A DNA stretch of 64,000 bases from Desulfonatronovibrio hydrogenovorans DSM 9292 (GCF_000686525.1 NZ_JMKT01000008.1:310001-374000); one strand, 5' to 3'; numbered from the stretch's first letter, positions 25,165-34,988 are shown. The notes: generated by a model from the sequence alone, not told the origin. Made by a program: numbers and translations.

Positions 25165-25668
25165 ATGCCAACCTTTGTAAATCCGGAAAAGTGCGACGGC
25201 TGTAAGGGCGGAGAAAAGACAGCTTGCATGTACATCTGCCCGAACGACCTCATGATCCTCGATCCTGAGGCCATGCTAGCATACAACCAGGAGCCTGAAG
25301 CTTGCTGGGAATGCTATTCCTGCGTAAAGATCTGCCCTCAGGGCGCCATTGAAGCCCGCCCCTACGGAGACTTTGCTCCCATGGGCGGTACCTCCATTCC
25401 AATGCGCAGCGGCTCCGACATTATGTGGACCGTTCAGTTCCGCAATGGAAACATCAAGCGCTTCAAGTTCCCCATCAGGACCACTGAAGAAGGCTCGATC
25501 AAGCCTTACGAAGGAAAGCCTGAACCAGGTAATCTTGAAGATGAATTGCTTTTCACTGAAAAAGAGCTGGCAAAGCCCAAAGAGGTTCTTGGCAAGAAGT
25601 TTGAAATTGATCAGCCCGAGTTTACTCAGTGCTGGTTTGAGCCTACTTGCGAAGCACCCAAAGATTAG
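25165..25668 (+). CDS. aprB: Adenylylsulfate (APS) reductase beta subunit
   Basis: 167 residues. It is the iron-sulfur subunit that carries electrons to the FAD of AprA, which reduces APS to sulfite and AMP. Two [4Fe-4S] binding motifs are visible near the N-terminus: CDGCKGGEKTACMYICP and CWECYSCVKICP. The C-terminal half wraps around AprA in known structures. AGGAGG precedes the ATG. The gene is 46 bases from aprA and co-transcribed with it. Confidence 0.97.
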   Translation: MPTFVNPEKCDGCKGGEKTACMYICPNDLMILDPEAMLAYNQEPEACWECYSCVKICPQGAIEARPYGDFAPMGGTSIPMRSGSDIMWTVQFRNGNIKRFKFPIRTTEEGSIKPYEGKPEPGNLEDELLFTEKELAKPKEVLGKKFEIDQPEFTQCWFEPTCEAPKD

Positions 25669-25714
25669 TTCCCAACCAAAAGAAATTCATTAAACTTTTT
25701 TAGGAGGAAATGTT

Positions 25715-27703
25715 ATGCCAGTTATTCCATCAAAAAGTCAAAACATAGGCATACCTCTTGCCGAGCCGGAAATAGTAGAACTTGAGAAAGACATTCTCAT
25801 GGTCGGCGGTGGTATGGGTAACTGCGGAGCAGCCATTGAAATCAAGAAATGGGCTGATCCCCAGGGCCTGAGCTATCTTATGGTTGACAAGGCCGCTCTG
25901 GAACGCGGTGGTGCTGTTGCTCAGGGTCTGTCCGCCATCAATACCTATATTGGCGAAAATGATCCTGATGATTATGTCCGCATGGTCCGCACCGACCTGA
26001 TGGGCATTGTCCGCGAAGATTTGATCTTCGACCTGGGCCGTCACGTTGATGATTCTGTTCATCTGTTCGAAGAATGGGGCCTTCCCATCTGGGTAAAGGA
26101 TGAAAACGACAAGAACCTGGACGGTGGACAGGCCAAGAAAAAAGGGCTGGCCATCCGTGAAGGTGCCAAGCCTGTTCGTTCCGGTCGCTGGCAGATCATG
26201 ATCAATGGTGAGTCCTACAAGGTCATCGTGGCTGAAGCAGCCAAGAATGCCATTGGTCAGGACAACTACATTGAGCGTCTGTTCATTGTTAAGCTGCTCC
26301 TGGATGCCAATAAGCCCAACACCATTGCTGGTGCAGTCGGCTTTTCCGTCCGCGAGAACAAAGTATACGTCATCAAGGCCAAGGGCATGCTCGTAGCCTG
26401 CGGTGGCGCTGTAAACGTATATCGTCCAAGGTCAACTGGTGAAGGTATGGGTCGTGCCTGGTATCCTGTATGGAATGCCGGTTCCACCTACACCATGTGC
26501 GCCCAGGTTGGTGCAGAAATGACCATGATGGAAAACAGGTTCGTCCCTGCCCGTTTTAAGGACGGTTACGGTCCTGTTGGCGCATGGTTCCTGCTTTTCA
26601 AAGCCAAGGCAACCAACGCCAAGGGTGAAGACTATTGCGTAACCAACCGTGATATGCTCAAGAAGTACGAAGAGCAGGGTTATGCCAAGGGTCATATTAT
26701 TCCCACCTGTCTGCGTAACCACATGATGATGAAGGAAATGAAAGAAGGTCGCGGCCCCATCTATATGGACACCGCCACTGCCCTGCAGACTACTTTCAAG
26801 GAACTGTCCAAGAAAGAGCAGAAGCACCTTGAGTCAGAAGCCTGGGAAGACTTCCTGGATATGTGCGTTGGCCAGGCCAACCTGTGGGCCTGCATGAACA
26901 TCGAGCCTGAAAAAGTCGGCTCAGAGATCATGCCCACCGAGCCTTATCTGCTGGGTTCCCACTCCGGTTGCTGCGGTATCTGGGTTTCCGGTCCAGACGA
27001 AGACTGGGTGCCTGAAGACTACAAGGTAAGAGCTGAGAATGGTAAGGTCTACAACCGTATGACTACAGTTAACGGACTGTTTACCTGCGCTGACGGCGTT
27101 GGCGCCTCCGGTCATAAGTTCTCCTCCGGCTCACACGCTGAGGGACGCATTGCTGGTAAGGCTCTTGTTCGCTATGTTGTGGATCACAAGGATTTCACTC
27201 CGACTCTGAAGCAGAGTGCTGCAGATCTGGCCAAGGAAATCTATCAGCCCTGGTACACCTATCAGGAAGCTCAGAACGTTTCCACAGCTCCAGACATCAA
27301 CCCCAAGTACATCACTCCCAAGAACTTCATGATGCGTCTCATCAAGTACACTGATGAGTACGGTGGTGGCTGCGCAACCTACTATACAACTTCCGAGACC
27401 CTGCTTGAAGTCTGCGAAAAGCATCTTGACATGCTGGAAGAAGACTCCAAGAAGCTGTGCGCCCGTGACATGCATGAACTGCTCCGCGCTTGGGAAAACT
27501 ACCATCGTCTGTGGACAGTCCGTCTGCACGTTCTGCACATTAAGTTCCGCAAAGAATCCAGATACCCCGGCTTCTACTATCGCGCCGATTTTCTGGATCT
27601 CAATGATAAGGAATGGAAGTGCTTCACCAACTCCAAGTATGATCCGGAAGCCAAAAAGACTGACTTCTTCAAGAAGCCTTACTACCAGATCATTCCGGAC
27701 TAA
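25715..27703 (+). CDS. aprA: Adenylylsulfate (APS) reductase alpha subunit
   Basis: 662 residues, the usual length. This is the FAD-containing catalytic subunit, of the fumarate-reductase flavoprotein superfamily. The dinucleotide-binding start ILMVGGGMGNCGAA is at about residues 28-42. Further family landmarks are ERGGAVAQGLSAINTYIGEN and the FAD-binding C-terminal stretch ADGVGASGHKFSSGSHAEGR. It works as an AprBA heterodimer in the cytoplasm and accepts electrons through QmoABC, encoded directly downstream. Strong Shine-Dalgarno (TAGGAGGAAA). Confidence 0.98.
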   Translation: MPVIPSKSQNIGIPLAEPEIVELEKDILMVGGGMGNCGAAIEIKKWADPQGLSYLMVDKAALERGGAVAQGLSAINTYIGENDPDDYVRMVRTDLMGIVREDLIFDLGRHVDDSVHLFEEWGLPIWVKDENDKNLDGGQAKKKGLAIREGAKPVRSGRWQIMINGESYKVIVAEAAKNAIGQDNYIERLFIVKLLLDANKPNTIAGAVGFSVRENKVYVIKAKGMLVACGGAVNVYRPRSTGEGMGRAWYPVWNAGSTYTMCAQVGAEMTMMENRFVPARFKDGYGPVGAWFLLFKAKATNAKGEDYCVTNRDMLKKYEEQGYAKGHIIPTCLRNHMMMKEMKEGRGPIYMDTATALQTTFKELSKKEQKHLESEAWEDFLDMCVGQANLWACMNIEPEKVGSEIMPTEPYLLGSHSGCCGIWVSGPDEDWVPEDYKVRAENGKVYNRMTTVNGLFTCADGVGASGHKFSSGSHAEGRIAGKALVRYVVDHKDFTPTLKQSAADLAKEIYQPWYTYQEAQNVSTAPDINPKYITPKNFMMRLIKYTDEYGGGCATYYTTSETLLEVCEKHLDMLEEDSKKLCARDMHELLRAWENYHRLWTVRLHVLHIKFRKESRYPGFYYRADFLDLNDKEWKCFTNSKYDPEAKKTDFFKKPYYQIIPD

Positions 27704-27714
27704 ACAGCACCTTA

Positions 27715-27747
27715 AGGCTGCGGGCGGCTTAGCCCGCAGCCTTTTTT
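27715..27747 (+). terminator. Rho-independent terminator of aprBA
   Basis: AGGCTGCGGGC pairs with GCCCGCAGCCT (11 bp) and is followed by six T. Confidence 0.92.
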
Positions 27748-27839
27748 ATGGTCTAAGTCCGAGCTGAACGTACTACGTGTTTTAGTTTGGCCTTAGGCCA
27801 TTTTCGTAAGATAAGGCAAATCATTAGGGAGGATTTAGA

Positions 27840-29087
27840 ATGTCCAATAGCAGTATTCTGGTTATCGGCGGCGGATTCAGCGGTATCACAGCCGCTCTGG
27901 AAGCCGCGGAAGTGGGCCACGAGGTGTTCATTGTGGAGGAAATGCCATATCTTGGAGGACGTGTGGCGCAGCTTAAGCATTATTTTCCTAAACTCTGTCC
28001 TCCCTCCTGCGGCCTGGAGATAAATTTTCAGCGAATCAAAAATAACCCCAAAGTAAAGTATTTCACCCTGGCCGAGGTTGTCTCCGTAAGCGGGGGACCC
28101 GGCAACTATGAAGTCAAGATTAAGATCAAGCCCAGATACGTCAACAACAACTGTACAGCCTGCGACAAATGCGTTGAGGTCTGTCCGGTTGAGCGCAGCA
28201 GCGACTACGACTTTGACATGGGCAAGACCAAGGCCATTTACAGACCTCACCTGATGTCCTTTCCCATGCGCTACGTCATCGATGATCAGGTCTGCGAAGG
28301 AACAGCATGCGCCAAATGTGTCGAGGCATGTGAATACCAGGCCATTGATCTGGACGAAAAGGAGCGAGAGATCACCCTTAATGTGGGCTCAGTAGTTGTG
28401 GCTACAGGCTGGAAACCTTATGATGTTGCCAAGCTGACCAACCTGGGCGGAGGTCAGATCCCCAACGTCATCACCAACATGCAGTTTGAAAGGCTGGCTG
28501 CACCAGCCGGACCCACCAGCGGAAAAATTCAGAGACCTTCAGACGGTGAGGAGCCCAAGCGGATCGCCTTTGTCCAGTGTGCCGGATCCAGAGATCAGAA
28601 TCACCTGGACTACTGCTCTTATATCTGCTGCATGGCTTCATTGAAGCACTGTACATACATCAGGGAGCAATACCCTGATGCTGAAGTTGTGATTTACTAC
28701 ATTGATCTCAGGGCACCGGGCAGATATGAGAAGTTCCTGAACAAGATCCAGCAGGATGAAAAGGTACTCATGGTCAAAGGTAAGGTGGCCAAGATTGAAG
28801 AAGACGCCTCATCAGGAAATGTTACGGTAACGGCCGAAGATATTATGGGCGGGATGAAAAAAGAGGAACAATTTGACTTAGTGGTGCTGGCCACGGGCAT
28901 GCAGCCCTCCATTGCCGATGGCAAACTGGCCATTGAGGTTCCCAAGGATGAGGAAGGTTTCATTACCGGCGGTGAGGAAAAAGGAATTTTCGCCGTTGGA
29001 TGCGCAAAGATGCCGCTGGATGTCATGACATCGGCCGAAACAGCCACCGGCGCGGCCCTGAAAGCTATTCAAACGGTTAGGAGGTAA
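27840..29087 (+). CDS. qmoA: Quinone-interacting membrane-bound oxidoreductase subunit A
   Basis: 415 residues, HdrA-related flavoprotein. It has an N-terminal FAD fold (VIGGGFSGITAALEA from about residue 8), then PPSCGLEINFQRI, two iron-sulfur type cysteine groups (CTACDKCVEVCP and CAKCVEACEYQAI) and the Hdr-like CAGSRDQNHLDYCSYICC segment. With QmoB and QmoC it forms the complex linking the quinone pool to APS reductase. It starts after GGGAGG. Seven bases separate it from qmoB. Confidence 0.95.
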   Translation: MSNSSILVIGGGFSGITAALEAAEVGHEVFIVEEMPYLGGRVAQLKHYFPKLCPPSCGLEINFQRIKNNPKVKYFTLAEVVSVSGGPGNYEVKIKIKPRYVNNNCTACDKCVEVCPVERSSDYDFDMGKTKAIYRPHLMSFPMRYVIDDQVCEGTACAKCVEACEYQAIDLDEKEREITLNVGSVVVATGWKPYDVAKLTNLGGGQIPNVITNMQFERLAAPAGPTSGKIQRPSDGEEPKRIAFVQCAGSRDQNHLDYCSYICCMASLKHCTYIREQYPDAEVVIYYIDLRAPGRYEKFLNKIQQDEKVLMVKGKVAKIEEDASSGNVTVTAEDIMGGMKKEEQFDLVVLATGMQPSIADGKLAIEVPKDEEGFITGGEEKGIFAVGCAKMPLDVMTSAETATGAALKAIQTVRR

Positions 29088-29093
29088 GTCACA

Positions 29094-31277
29094 ATGGCTG
29101 ACAAGAAAGTTGGAGTATATATCTGCACCGGTTGTGAAATCGGAGAAAACGTCAACATGGAAAAGGTAACGGAGTACATTGACGAAGAATGTTCTCCTGC
29201 TGTTTTGAAGCAGGTACCCTTTCTGTGTGGAAAGGAAGGTCTGGCCCAGATCCAGGGCGATGTAGAAAATGAAGGCGTAAACCGGGTCTGTGTTGCAGCC
29301 TGTTCTCCCAGAGTAATGTGGGACGTGTTCAACTTCGGCCCTGATGTCGTGGTGGACAGGGCCAACATCCGGGAGCTTGCGGTCTGGTCCTTTCATGATC
29401 CAGAGCTTCCTGAACCTGAAGAGGATGAGATGTCTGATCCTCTGACTATGATGGTCAGGGACTATATCAAGATGAGCGTGGCCAAGCTGGAGCGGGTGGC
29501 CAAGCCTGAAGCTGAGCCCATGGAGCTGAACAAGACCATCATGGTCCTGGGTGGCGGATTTACCGGTCTTACAGCGGCCTTAAGCGCTGCAGAAACCGGA
29601 TACGATGTTGTCCTGGTGGAAAAGGAAGACGCACTGGGTGGTTTTGCCGCAAAGATGTACAAGCAGACTCCCACCAAGACTCCCTATGACCAGGCAGAAG
29701 CTCCCAGCATCAATGATCTGATCTCCAAGGTTGAGGGCAGCGATAAAATCAAGGTGCTTACCAAGACCAGTCTGGAATTGATTAAAGGAGCACCTGGAAA
29801 GTTCAAGGTAACTGTCAAACAGGGCGATGATGAGCAGGAGCTGAGTATCGGCTCAGTGGTACTGGCCACCGGATGGAAGCCTTATGATGCATCCAAGCTG
29901 GACAATCTGGGTTACGGCAAGATCAAGAACGTGGTAACCAATGCTGAACTGGAAGCCATGGCCAAGGATGGGAAGCTCAAACGTCCATCTGATGGACAGC
30001 CGGTTTTAAGCACTGCATTTATCCAGTGCGCTGGTCAGAGGGACCCTGAACACCTGCCTTACTGTTCATCTGTGTGCTGTATGGCCTCCCTGAAACAGGC
30101 CGGCTATGTCCGGGAGCAGGACCCAGAAGCCAAGGCCTTCATATTTTATAAAGATATGCGCACACCAGGCGTTTACGAAAACTATTACCGGGCAGCCCAG
30201 GATGATCCGGGAATATTTCTGACCAAATCTGAAATACAGGAAGTCAGTGAAGGTGAAAACGGAAAGGTCGTAGTCAAGGTGACCGATACCCTGCTGGGCG
30301 AAGATTTTGAAGTGGAGGTGGATCTCCTTGTCCTGGCCACAGGTATGGTTCCGACCATTTCAGATGAGCCGATTCTCAAGCTCGGCTACCGCCAGGGCGA
30401 ACAGATCCCGGATCTGGACCTGTTCGACGGATTCGCAGATTCAAACTACATCTGCTTCCCATACGAGACCCGCCGGACAGGCATTTATGCTGCAGGATGC
30501 GTCCGTCAGCCCATGTCCATGAGCACTGCCAAGGACGATGCTGCTGGTGCAGCACTCAAGTCCATCCAGTGCCTGGAATCCATCAACAGAGGCGTGGCAG
30601 TCCACCCCAGGTCAGGGGACCCGACCTATCCCAAATTCAATATGGTCCGCTGCACTCAGTGTAAGCGCTGCACAGAGGAATGTCCCTTTGGAGCCCTGGA
30701 TGATGATGAAAAGGGCACTCCAGAGCCAAACACTACCAGGTGCCGCCGCTGCGGAACCTGCATGGGTGCATGCCCAGAACGGGTTATCTCCTTTGATACC
30801 TACAGCGTGTCCATGCTCAACGAGATGATCGCCTCCATCCAGGTCCCGGAAGATGAGGAAGAAGGCGGCTACAGAATGCTGGTCCTGGTTTGCGAGAATG
30901 ATGCCTACCCGGCCCTGGATATGGCTGCCATGCGCAAGAAAAAGTGGTCGTCATATGTACGCTTCATCCCCATCAGATGCCTGGGTTCTGTCAACACCCA
31001 GTGGGTTGCTGAAGCCATGAGTAAGGGAATGGACGGAGTACTCCTCCTTGGCTGCAAATACGGTGACGACTATCAGTGTCACTTCATCAAAGGCAGCGAG
31101 CTCTGCAACAAGAGAATGGACAATATCGGCGAGACTCTGGAAAGGCTCCAGGTTGAAGCTGAAAGGGTTCAGCAGAAGCAGATCTCCATTGATGAGTACG
31201 ACAAGATACCGCAAATTATTGATGACTTCATTGAAGAGATTGAAGGCTACGGTCCAAATCCATACAAGGGCTTCTAG
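29094..31277 (+). CDS. qmoB: Quinone-interacting membrane-bound oxidoreductase subunit B
   Basis: 727 residues. An N-terminal HdrA-like start (GVYICTGCEIGENVNMEKV) comes first, then an FAD-binding fold (MVLGGGFTGLTAALSAAE at about 144-161), the Hdr-like CAGQRDPEHLPYCSSVCC, two [4Fe-4S] motifs (CTQCKRCTEECPFGA; CRRCGTCMGACPERV) and a C-terminal MvhD-like domain (CLGSVNTQWVAEAM; GCKYGDDYQCHF). The HdrA plus MvhD fusion is the hallmark of QmoB. It is cytoplasmic, bound to QmoA and QmoC. Confidence 0.95.
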   Translation: MADKKVGVYICTGCEIGENVNMEKVTEYIDEECSPAVLKQVPFLCGKEGLAQIQGDVENEGVNRVCVAACSPRVMWDVFNFGPDVVVDRANIRELAVWSFHDPELPEPEEDEMSDPLTMMVRDYIKMSVAKLERVAKPEAEPMELNKTIMVLGGGFTGLTAALSAAETGYDVVLVEKEDALGGFAAKMYKQTPTKTPYDQAEAPSINDLISKVEGSDKIKVLTKTSLELIKGAPGKFKVTVKQGDDEQELSIGSVVLATGWKPYDASKLDNLGYGKIKNVVTNAELEAMAKDGKLKRPSDGQPVLSTAFIQCAGQRDPEHLPYCSSVCCMASLKQAGYVREQDPEAKAFIFYKDMRTPGVYENYYRAAQDDPGIFLTKSEIQEVSEGENGKVVVKVTDTLLGEDFEVEVDLLVLATGMVPTISDEPILKLGYRQGEQIPDLDLFDGFADSNYICFPYETRRTGIYAAGCVRQPMSMSTAKDDAAGAALKSIQCLESINRGVAVHPRSGDPTYPKFNMVRCTQCKRCTEECPFGALDDDEKGTPEPNTTRCRRCGTCMGACPERVISFDTYSVSMLNEMIASIQVPEDEEEGGYRMLVLVCENDAYPALDMAAMRKKKWSSYVRFIPIRCLGSVNTQWVAEAMSKGMDGVLLLGCKYGDDYQCHFIKGSELCNKRMDNIGETLERLQVEAERVQQKQISIDEYDKIPQIIDDFIEEIEGYGPNPYKGF

Positions 31278-31288
31278 GAGGTTTATAG

Positions 31289-32431
31289 ATGGCAACTAGA
31301 ATCGAACCAAATGTTCAATTTATCCGGGAAATGCAGGCAGCCGGAGGTGAATCACTTAAAAAGTGTTACCAGTGTGCGACCTGCAGCGTGATCTGTCCGC
31401 TCTCTCCGGAGGAGGCGCCCTTTCCAAGAAAGGAGATGGTCTGGGCCCAATGGGGTCTGAAGGACAAACTGGTCAATGATATTGATATATGGCTGTGCCA
31501 TAACTGTGGAGAGTGTTCGGACAATTGTCCCCGCGGGGCCAAACCCGGGGATCTGCTGGCTGCCCTGAGAAATATGGCTTACAAGTCTCTGGCCAAGCCC
31601 GCTGTTATCGGCGAGTGGATGAGTTCAGCCAAGTACCTGCCAATCCTTTTTGGTATCCCGGCAGCTCTGTTCCTGATAGTCTGGGCCATAACTACCGGCC
31701 TGACCATCCCAGACGGTGAGATCATATTCGCCAAGGTCTATCCGACCTTGCAGACCATTGATCCTATTTTTATCCTGACTGTCCTGTTTGTTGTGTTTAC
31801 CTTTGCCACGTCCATCGGGAGGATGTTTTCATCCTTCAAAGCGGCCGGGCTTACGCCCAAGGAAGACGCACCTGGTTTCCTGGCCTCTCTGATTGCGGTG
31901 ATCAAGGATGAGATCATCAACCATCGCAAATTCAAGGACTGTGAATCCAATAAAGATCGCTACCCCGGCCATCTGCTCGTATTCTACGGATTTGTGGCTC
32001 TGGCAGCGGTTACCGGAATAATCGCATTCTTCTACTGGACCAACAAGCTGATGGGGTTTGGCATGACCACTCCTCTGGCCATGTGGAATCCGGTCAAGAT
32101 ACTGGCCAATGTCGGTGGTATAGCCCTGATCATCGGTCTGGTACTTATCACCAGGAACAGGCTCAATGCTGATCCTAAGAAGACAACCAATTCCTATTAT
32201 GACTGGTACCTCATCGGTGTGATCTGGTTTGTCGTGGTCACCGGCTTTCTGTCCCAGATCTTCAGACTGGCCGATGCTGCTGCACCAGCATATATGGTCT
32301 ACTACCTGCATCTGGTAAGTGTCTTCATGCTTTTTGCCTACCTTCCCTGGTCCAAACTGGCTCATCTGGTTTATCGGACCGTGGCCCTGGCCTATGCCAG
32401 GCAGATCGGGCGAAAAGGTTTGAATGAATAG
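31289..32431 (+). CDS. qmoC: Quinone-interacting membrane-bound oxidoreductase subunit C
   Basis: 380 residues. The N-terminal HdrC-like domain has two iron-sulfur motifs (CYQCATCSVICP; CHNCGECSDNCPRGA). The C-terminal part, from about residue 108, has six predicted membrane helices of the HdrE/NarI-type b-heme domain that exchanges electrons with menaquinone. It starts ten bases after qmoB (SD TAGGAGG) and ends the operon at the terminator at 32459. Confidence 0.95.
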   Translation: MATRIEPNVQFIREMQAAGGESLKKCYQCATCSVICPLSPEEAPFPRKEMVWAQWGLKDKLVNDIDIWLCHNCGECSDNCPRGAKPGDLLAALRNMAYKSLAKPAVIGEWMSSAKYLPILFGIPAALFLIVWAITTGLTIPDGEIIFAKVYPTLQTIDPIFILTVLFVVFTFATSIGRMFSSFKAAGLTPKEDAPGFLASLIAVIKDEIINHRKFKDCESNKDRYPGHLLVFYGFVALAAVTGIIAFFYWTNKLMGFGMTTPLAMWNPVKILANVGGIALIIGLVLITRNRLNADPKKTTNSYYDWYLIGVIWFVVVTGFLSQIFRLADAAAPAYMVYYLHLVSVFMLFAYLPWSKLAHLVYRTVALAYARQIGRKGLNE

Positions 32432-32458
32432 AGACTGTAAGATCAGTTCAGCTTTAAA

Positions 32459-32486
32459 AGGCCCCGTTAGTGCGGGGCCTTTTTTT
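32459..32486 (+). terminator. Rho-independent terminator of qmoABC
   Basis: AGGCCCCG pairs with CGGGGCCT around a 6-base loop, followed by seven T. Confidence 0.92.
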
Positions 32487-32616
32487 GTGAATTTTTTCCC
32501 TCTGGTCAGCTTCCAATAATCTTTCTGCAAAAGCCGCTTGCTGATATTTGATTGCGCTTCTGGTAAGGATAAAATAATTTCTAGGCAATAAACTAATCCT
32601 GCACTAAGCCAGACTT

Positions 32617-33717
32617 ATGAACTTTACTTTTCTATGCAATACTCCCCCAGCCAAGAATAATCGGAAGGTGGCTGTCATCGGGGCAGGCCCTTCCGGCCTG
32701 GCTGCCACAGGTTACCTGGCCTGCATGGGTTATCAGGTTGAAGTCTACGACAAGCTTCCCAGGGCAGGCGGGCTAATGGTCTTTGGTATTCCAGCCCACC
32801 GGATTTCAAGGGAAAAAATCGAGCAGGCTGTGGATGATCTGAAAAAAAGGTCCAAAGTCAAGTTTCACCTGCGAACCAAGATCTGCGGGTCAGAACCCAT
32901 GCATAATGAAGCTGGGGATGATTTTGTTCTGAATTACAAAAGCCTTGGCGGCCGGATGGAAGATAATGATGCTGTTTTGATCTGTACTGGAACCTGGAAG
33001 TCCAGGAGGCTGAATATTCCGGGAAGCAACTTGCAGGGAGTGTATTCCGGACTGGAGTTTCTCTTTCCTGTTAGGGCGGCCAGGTATGATATGGCCAGAA
33101 TGAAGGTCCCGACCATAAAGGGCAGAAAGGTGGCTGTCATTGGGGCTGGCTTTACTGCTGTGGATGTGGTGCATGCTGCTCTGGCAGAAGGCGCTGATGA
33201 GGTCAGTCTGATCTATCGCAGGACCAGAAACGAGGCTCCCTGTGGACTGCATGAAATGAATATCCTGGAAAAGACCGGGGCCAGATGTCTGGAACTGGTG
33301 TCCCCCCTCAGGATTCTGGGAAAAGACCGGGTGGAGGAAATCCAGCTGGCCCGGTGCAGACTGGCTGAACCTGATGAATCAGGCAGATGCCGGTCACTGG
33401 TCTGCGACGGTGAAACTCTGAAATTGAAGGTCGACCTGGTGGTGGCGGCCATAGGGGAAACAGCCATGCCGCCCTTTGCTCATGATCTGGGCCTGGAAAA
33501 TGTCCGTAAAGGTCAGGTTCGCTGGCTGCAGATGACAGCCATGGAATCGGTTTTTGTTGCCGGGGATGTATTGACCGGACCAAGCAGAATAGGAAGTGCA
33601 GTATACAGCGGGCTTAAAGCTGCAAAGTCCCTTGATCAATGGATCAGTCTCAAGGAGCAGGGCCGTCTTCAGGAGTACAGGGAAGAATTCATCAGGCAGG
33701 AAGATCTCAGGCTATGA
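32617..33717 (+). CDS. GltD-like FAD/NAD(P)-dependent oxidoreductase
   Basis: 366 residues, of the glutamate-synthase small-subunit/dihydropyrimidine-dehydrogenase flavoprotein type. The FAD site is VAVIGAGPSGLAATGYLACM (about 18-37), followed by the family's GGLMVFGIPAHRI. A second Rossmann fold has VAVIGAGFTAVDVV (about 171-184), and the C-terminal FAD contact is FVAGDVLTGPSRIGSAV. The usual N-terminal iron-sulfur domain of GltD is absent. The stop overlaps the start of the next gene, a four-cluster ferredoxin, which may supply the missing iron-sulfur part. No glutamate synthase large subunit is nearby, so the pair is probably a NAD(P)H-ferredoxin type module. Its position after qmoABC suggests a link to sulfate-reduction electron flow. 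Confidence 0.85.
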   Translation: MNFTFLCNTPPAKNNRKVAVIGAGPSGLAATGYLACMGYQVEVYDKLPRAGGLMVFGIPAHRISREKIEQAVDDLKKRSKVKFHLRTKICGSEPMHNEAGDDFVLNYKSLGGRMEDNDAVLICTGTWKSRRLNIPGSNLQGVYSGLEFLFPVRAARYDMARMKVPTIKGRKVAVIGAGFTAVDVVHAALAEGADEVSLIYRRTRNEAPCGLHEMNILEKTGARCLELVSPLRILGKDRVEEIQLARCRLAEPDESGRCRSLVCDGETLKLKVDLVVAAIGETAMPPFAHDLGLENVRKGQVRWLQMTAMESVFVAGDVLTGPSRIGSAVYSGLKAAKSLDQWISLKEQGRLQEYREEFIRQEDLRL

Positions 33718-34214
33718 AAATTCTTTATCTTGATTACAGCAAGTGCATAGGCTGCGGTACATGCGAGGCAGTATGCAGGTTTGTCCACCATTCGCCCAGG
33801 ATCATCATGACCAGGACAGGATATGGACAGCACGTTCCCTTGTACTGCCAGCACTGTGAAAACCCGAAATGCATGCGGGTCTGCAGGGAAAAAGCCATAT
33901 ACAAGGATAAATCAGGCATGGTTGGATTGATGGAAGAACGGTGCAGGTCCTGTAAAACCAAGAACTGCCTGATGGCCTGTCCTTATGTGGCCATGATGTG
34001 CACAGGCAGGGCCAACCCGGTTACCAAGTGCGACCTGTGCTCTGCACGGGGTGATTTGGGGCCGGCCTGCGTTGCCATGTGTCCATGCGATGCCCTGATC
34101 TTCATTAACAGAGACAAGTTGAAAACCATAGAAAGTCCTGCGGCCAGAGAAGCCTTTCAGCGAGTCCGGCAGTACATAATCTGTCCGGACTGCGTCCACC
34201 CCTCAGTTTCCTGA
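33714..34214 (+). CDS. Four-cluster ferredoxin-like electron transfer protein (HycB/CooF type)
   Basis: 166 residues with 16 clustered cysteines in four groups: CIGCGTCEAVC, CQHCENPKCMRVC, CRSCKTKNCLMAC and CDLCSARGDLGPACVAMC, the pattern of HycB/CooF/DmsB-like subunits. The ATG overlaps the TGA of the GltD-like gene by four bases (ATGA), showing translational coupling and probably a complex. Longer in-frame starts (33639) are rejected because they lie inside the upstream gene. No signal peptide, so it is cytoplasmic. Confidence 0.9.
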   Translation: MKILYLDYSKCIGCGTCEAVCRFVHHSPRIIMTRTGYGQHVPLYCQHCENPKCMRVCREKAIYKDKSGMVGLMEERCRSCKTKNCLMACPYVAMMCTGRANPVTKCDLCSARGDLGPACVAMCPCDALIFINRDKLKTIESPAAREAFQRVRQYIICPDCVHPSVS

Positions 34215-34306
34215 GATCAACCTGACAATCAAGTCAGGTCTGGTCCATAATTTGCTTTCTTGAATCAAGGGAATTTTTTTCACTTTGATCTCAAGAGGCA
34301 GTAAAA

Positions 34307-34966
34307 ATGAATAATATTCAGGATCAGGCTCCCTTTGCCATTTCCAGCAGCCCGGTAAAAAATGATGTGCCGACCCATGGTTCATGGTCAGTGCCCTGGT
34401 CGGACCTGATGATGGTCATGTTTATCCTTTTTCTGGTTTTGTTCATATTTCACGCCAGGGAATCCCGGACCATGGTGCCAAAGGTTTTTCTGGCTCCCTG
34501 GGAAGGCACCATGCGTCAGGGCCAAATGGACCTGAACCTGGACCCTGTCTACTCCCTGGCCCATGAAAGGCTGGGCTCGGACAAGGGCAGTATCGGCCTC
34601 GAGCATTCCAGGGATGGAGATTTGATCATATCTTTATTCGGGGAAACATTTTTCAATCCTGGAAGAACAGAGATCAATCCTCAAGCCAGGATTTACATGG
34701 AAAAAATTTCTGAAATTCTGAGTCTGGCCCAGGGCGGGATCGTTATAGCCGGTTTTGCCGATGCCGGCGGATTAGAGAACAGTTCGTGGGCAATATCTTC
34801 CATGAGGGCTGCCAGGATTGGTCAGGTCCTGCAGGATATGGGTACAATCAGGCCGGAGAGAATGGTTATTCAGGCCCATGGAAGCAATAAACCACTGGTC
34901 CCGGGAGACTCGTATGTTGCAGCAGAACGCAACAGACGGGTGGAAATCAGGATTCTTAACAATTGA
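34307..34966 (+). CDS. MotB/OmpA-like stator protein
   Basis: 219 residues. One membrane helix (about 34-50) follows the MotB-type motif PWSDLMMVMFILFLVLFI; Asp33 matches the proton/sodium-carrying Asp of MotB. A C-terminal OmpA-like peptidoglycan-binding domain covers about 105-217 (NPGRTEINPQARIYMEKI; IAGFADAGG; SMRAARIGQVLQDMG; AERNRRVEIRI). The MotA-like gene follows 22 bases later. There are no other flagellar genes here, so it may be a stator set for flagella elsewhere or an ion-driven motor with another job. Confidence 0.82.
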   Translation: MNNIQDQAPFAISSSPVKNDVPTHGSWSVPWSDLMMVMFILFLVLFIFHARESRTMVPKVFLAPWEGTMRQGQMDLNLDPVYSLAHERLGSDKGSIGLEHSRDGDLIISLFGETFFNPGRTEINPQARIYMEKISEILSLAQGGIVIAGFADAGGLENSSWAISSMRAARIGQVLQDMGTIRPERMVIQAHGSNKPLVPGDSYVAAERNRRVEIRILNN

Positions 34967-34988
34967 GCAGAGAACAGGGGACAACAAT

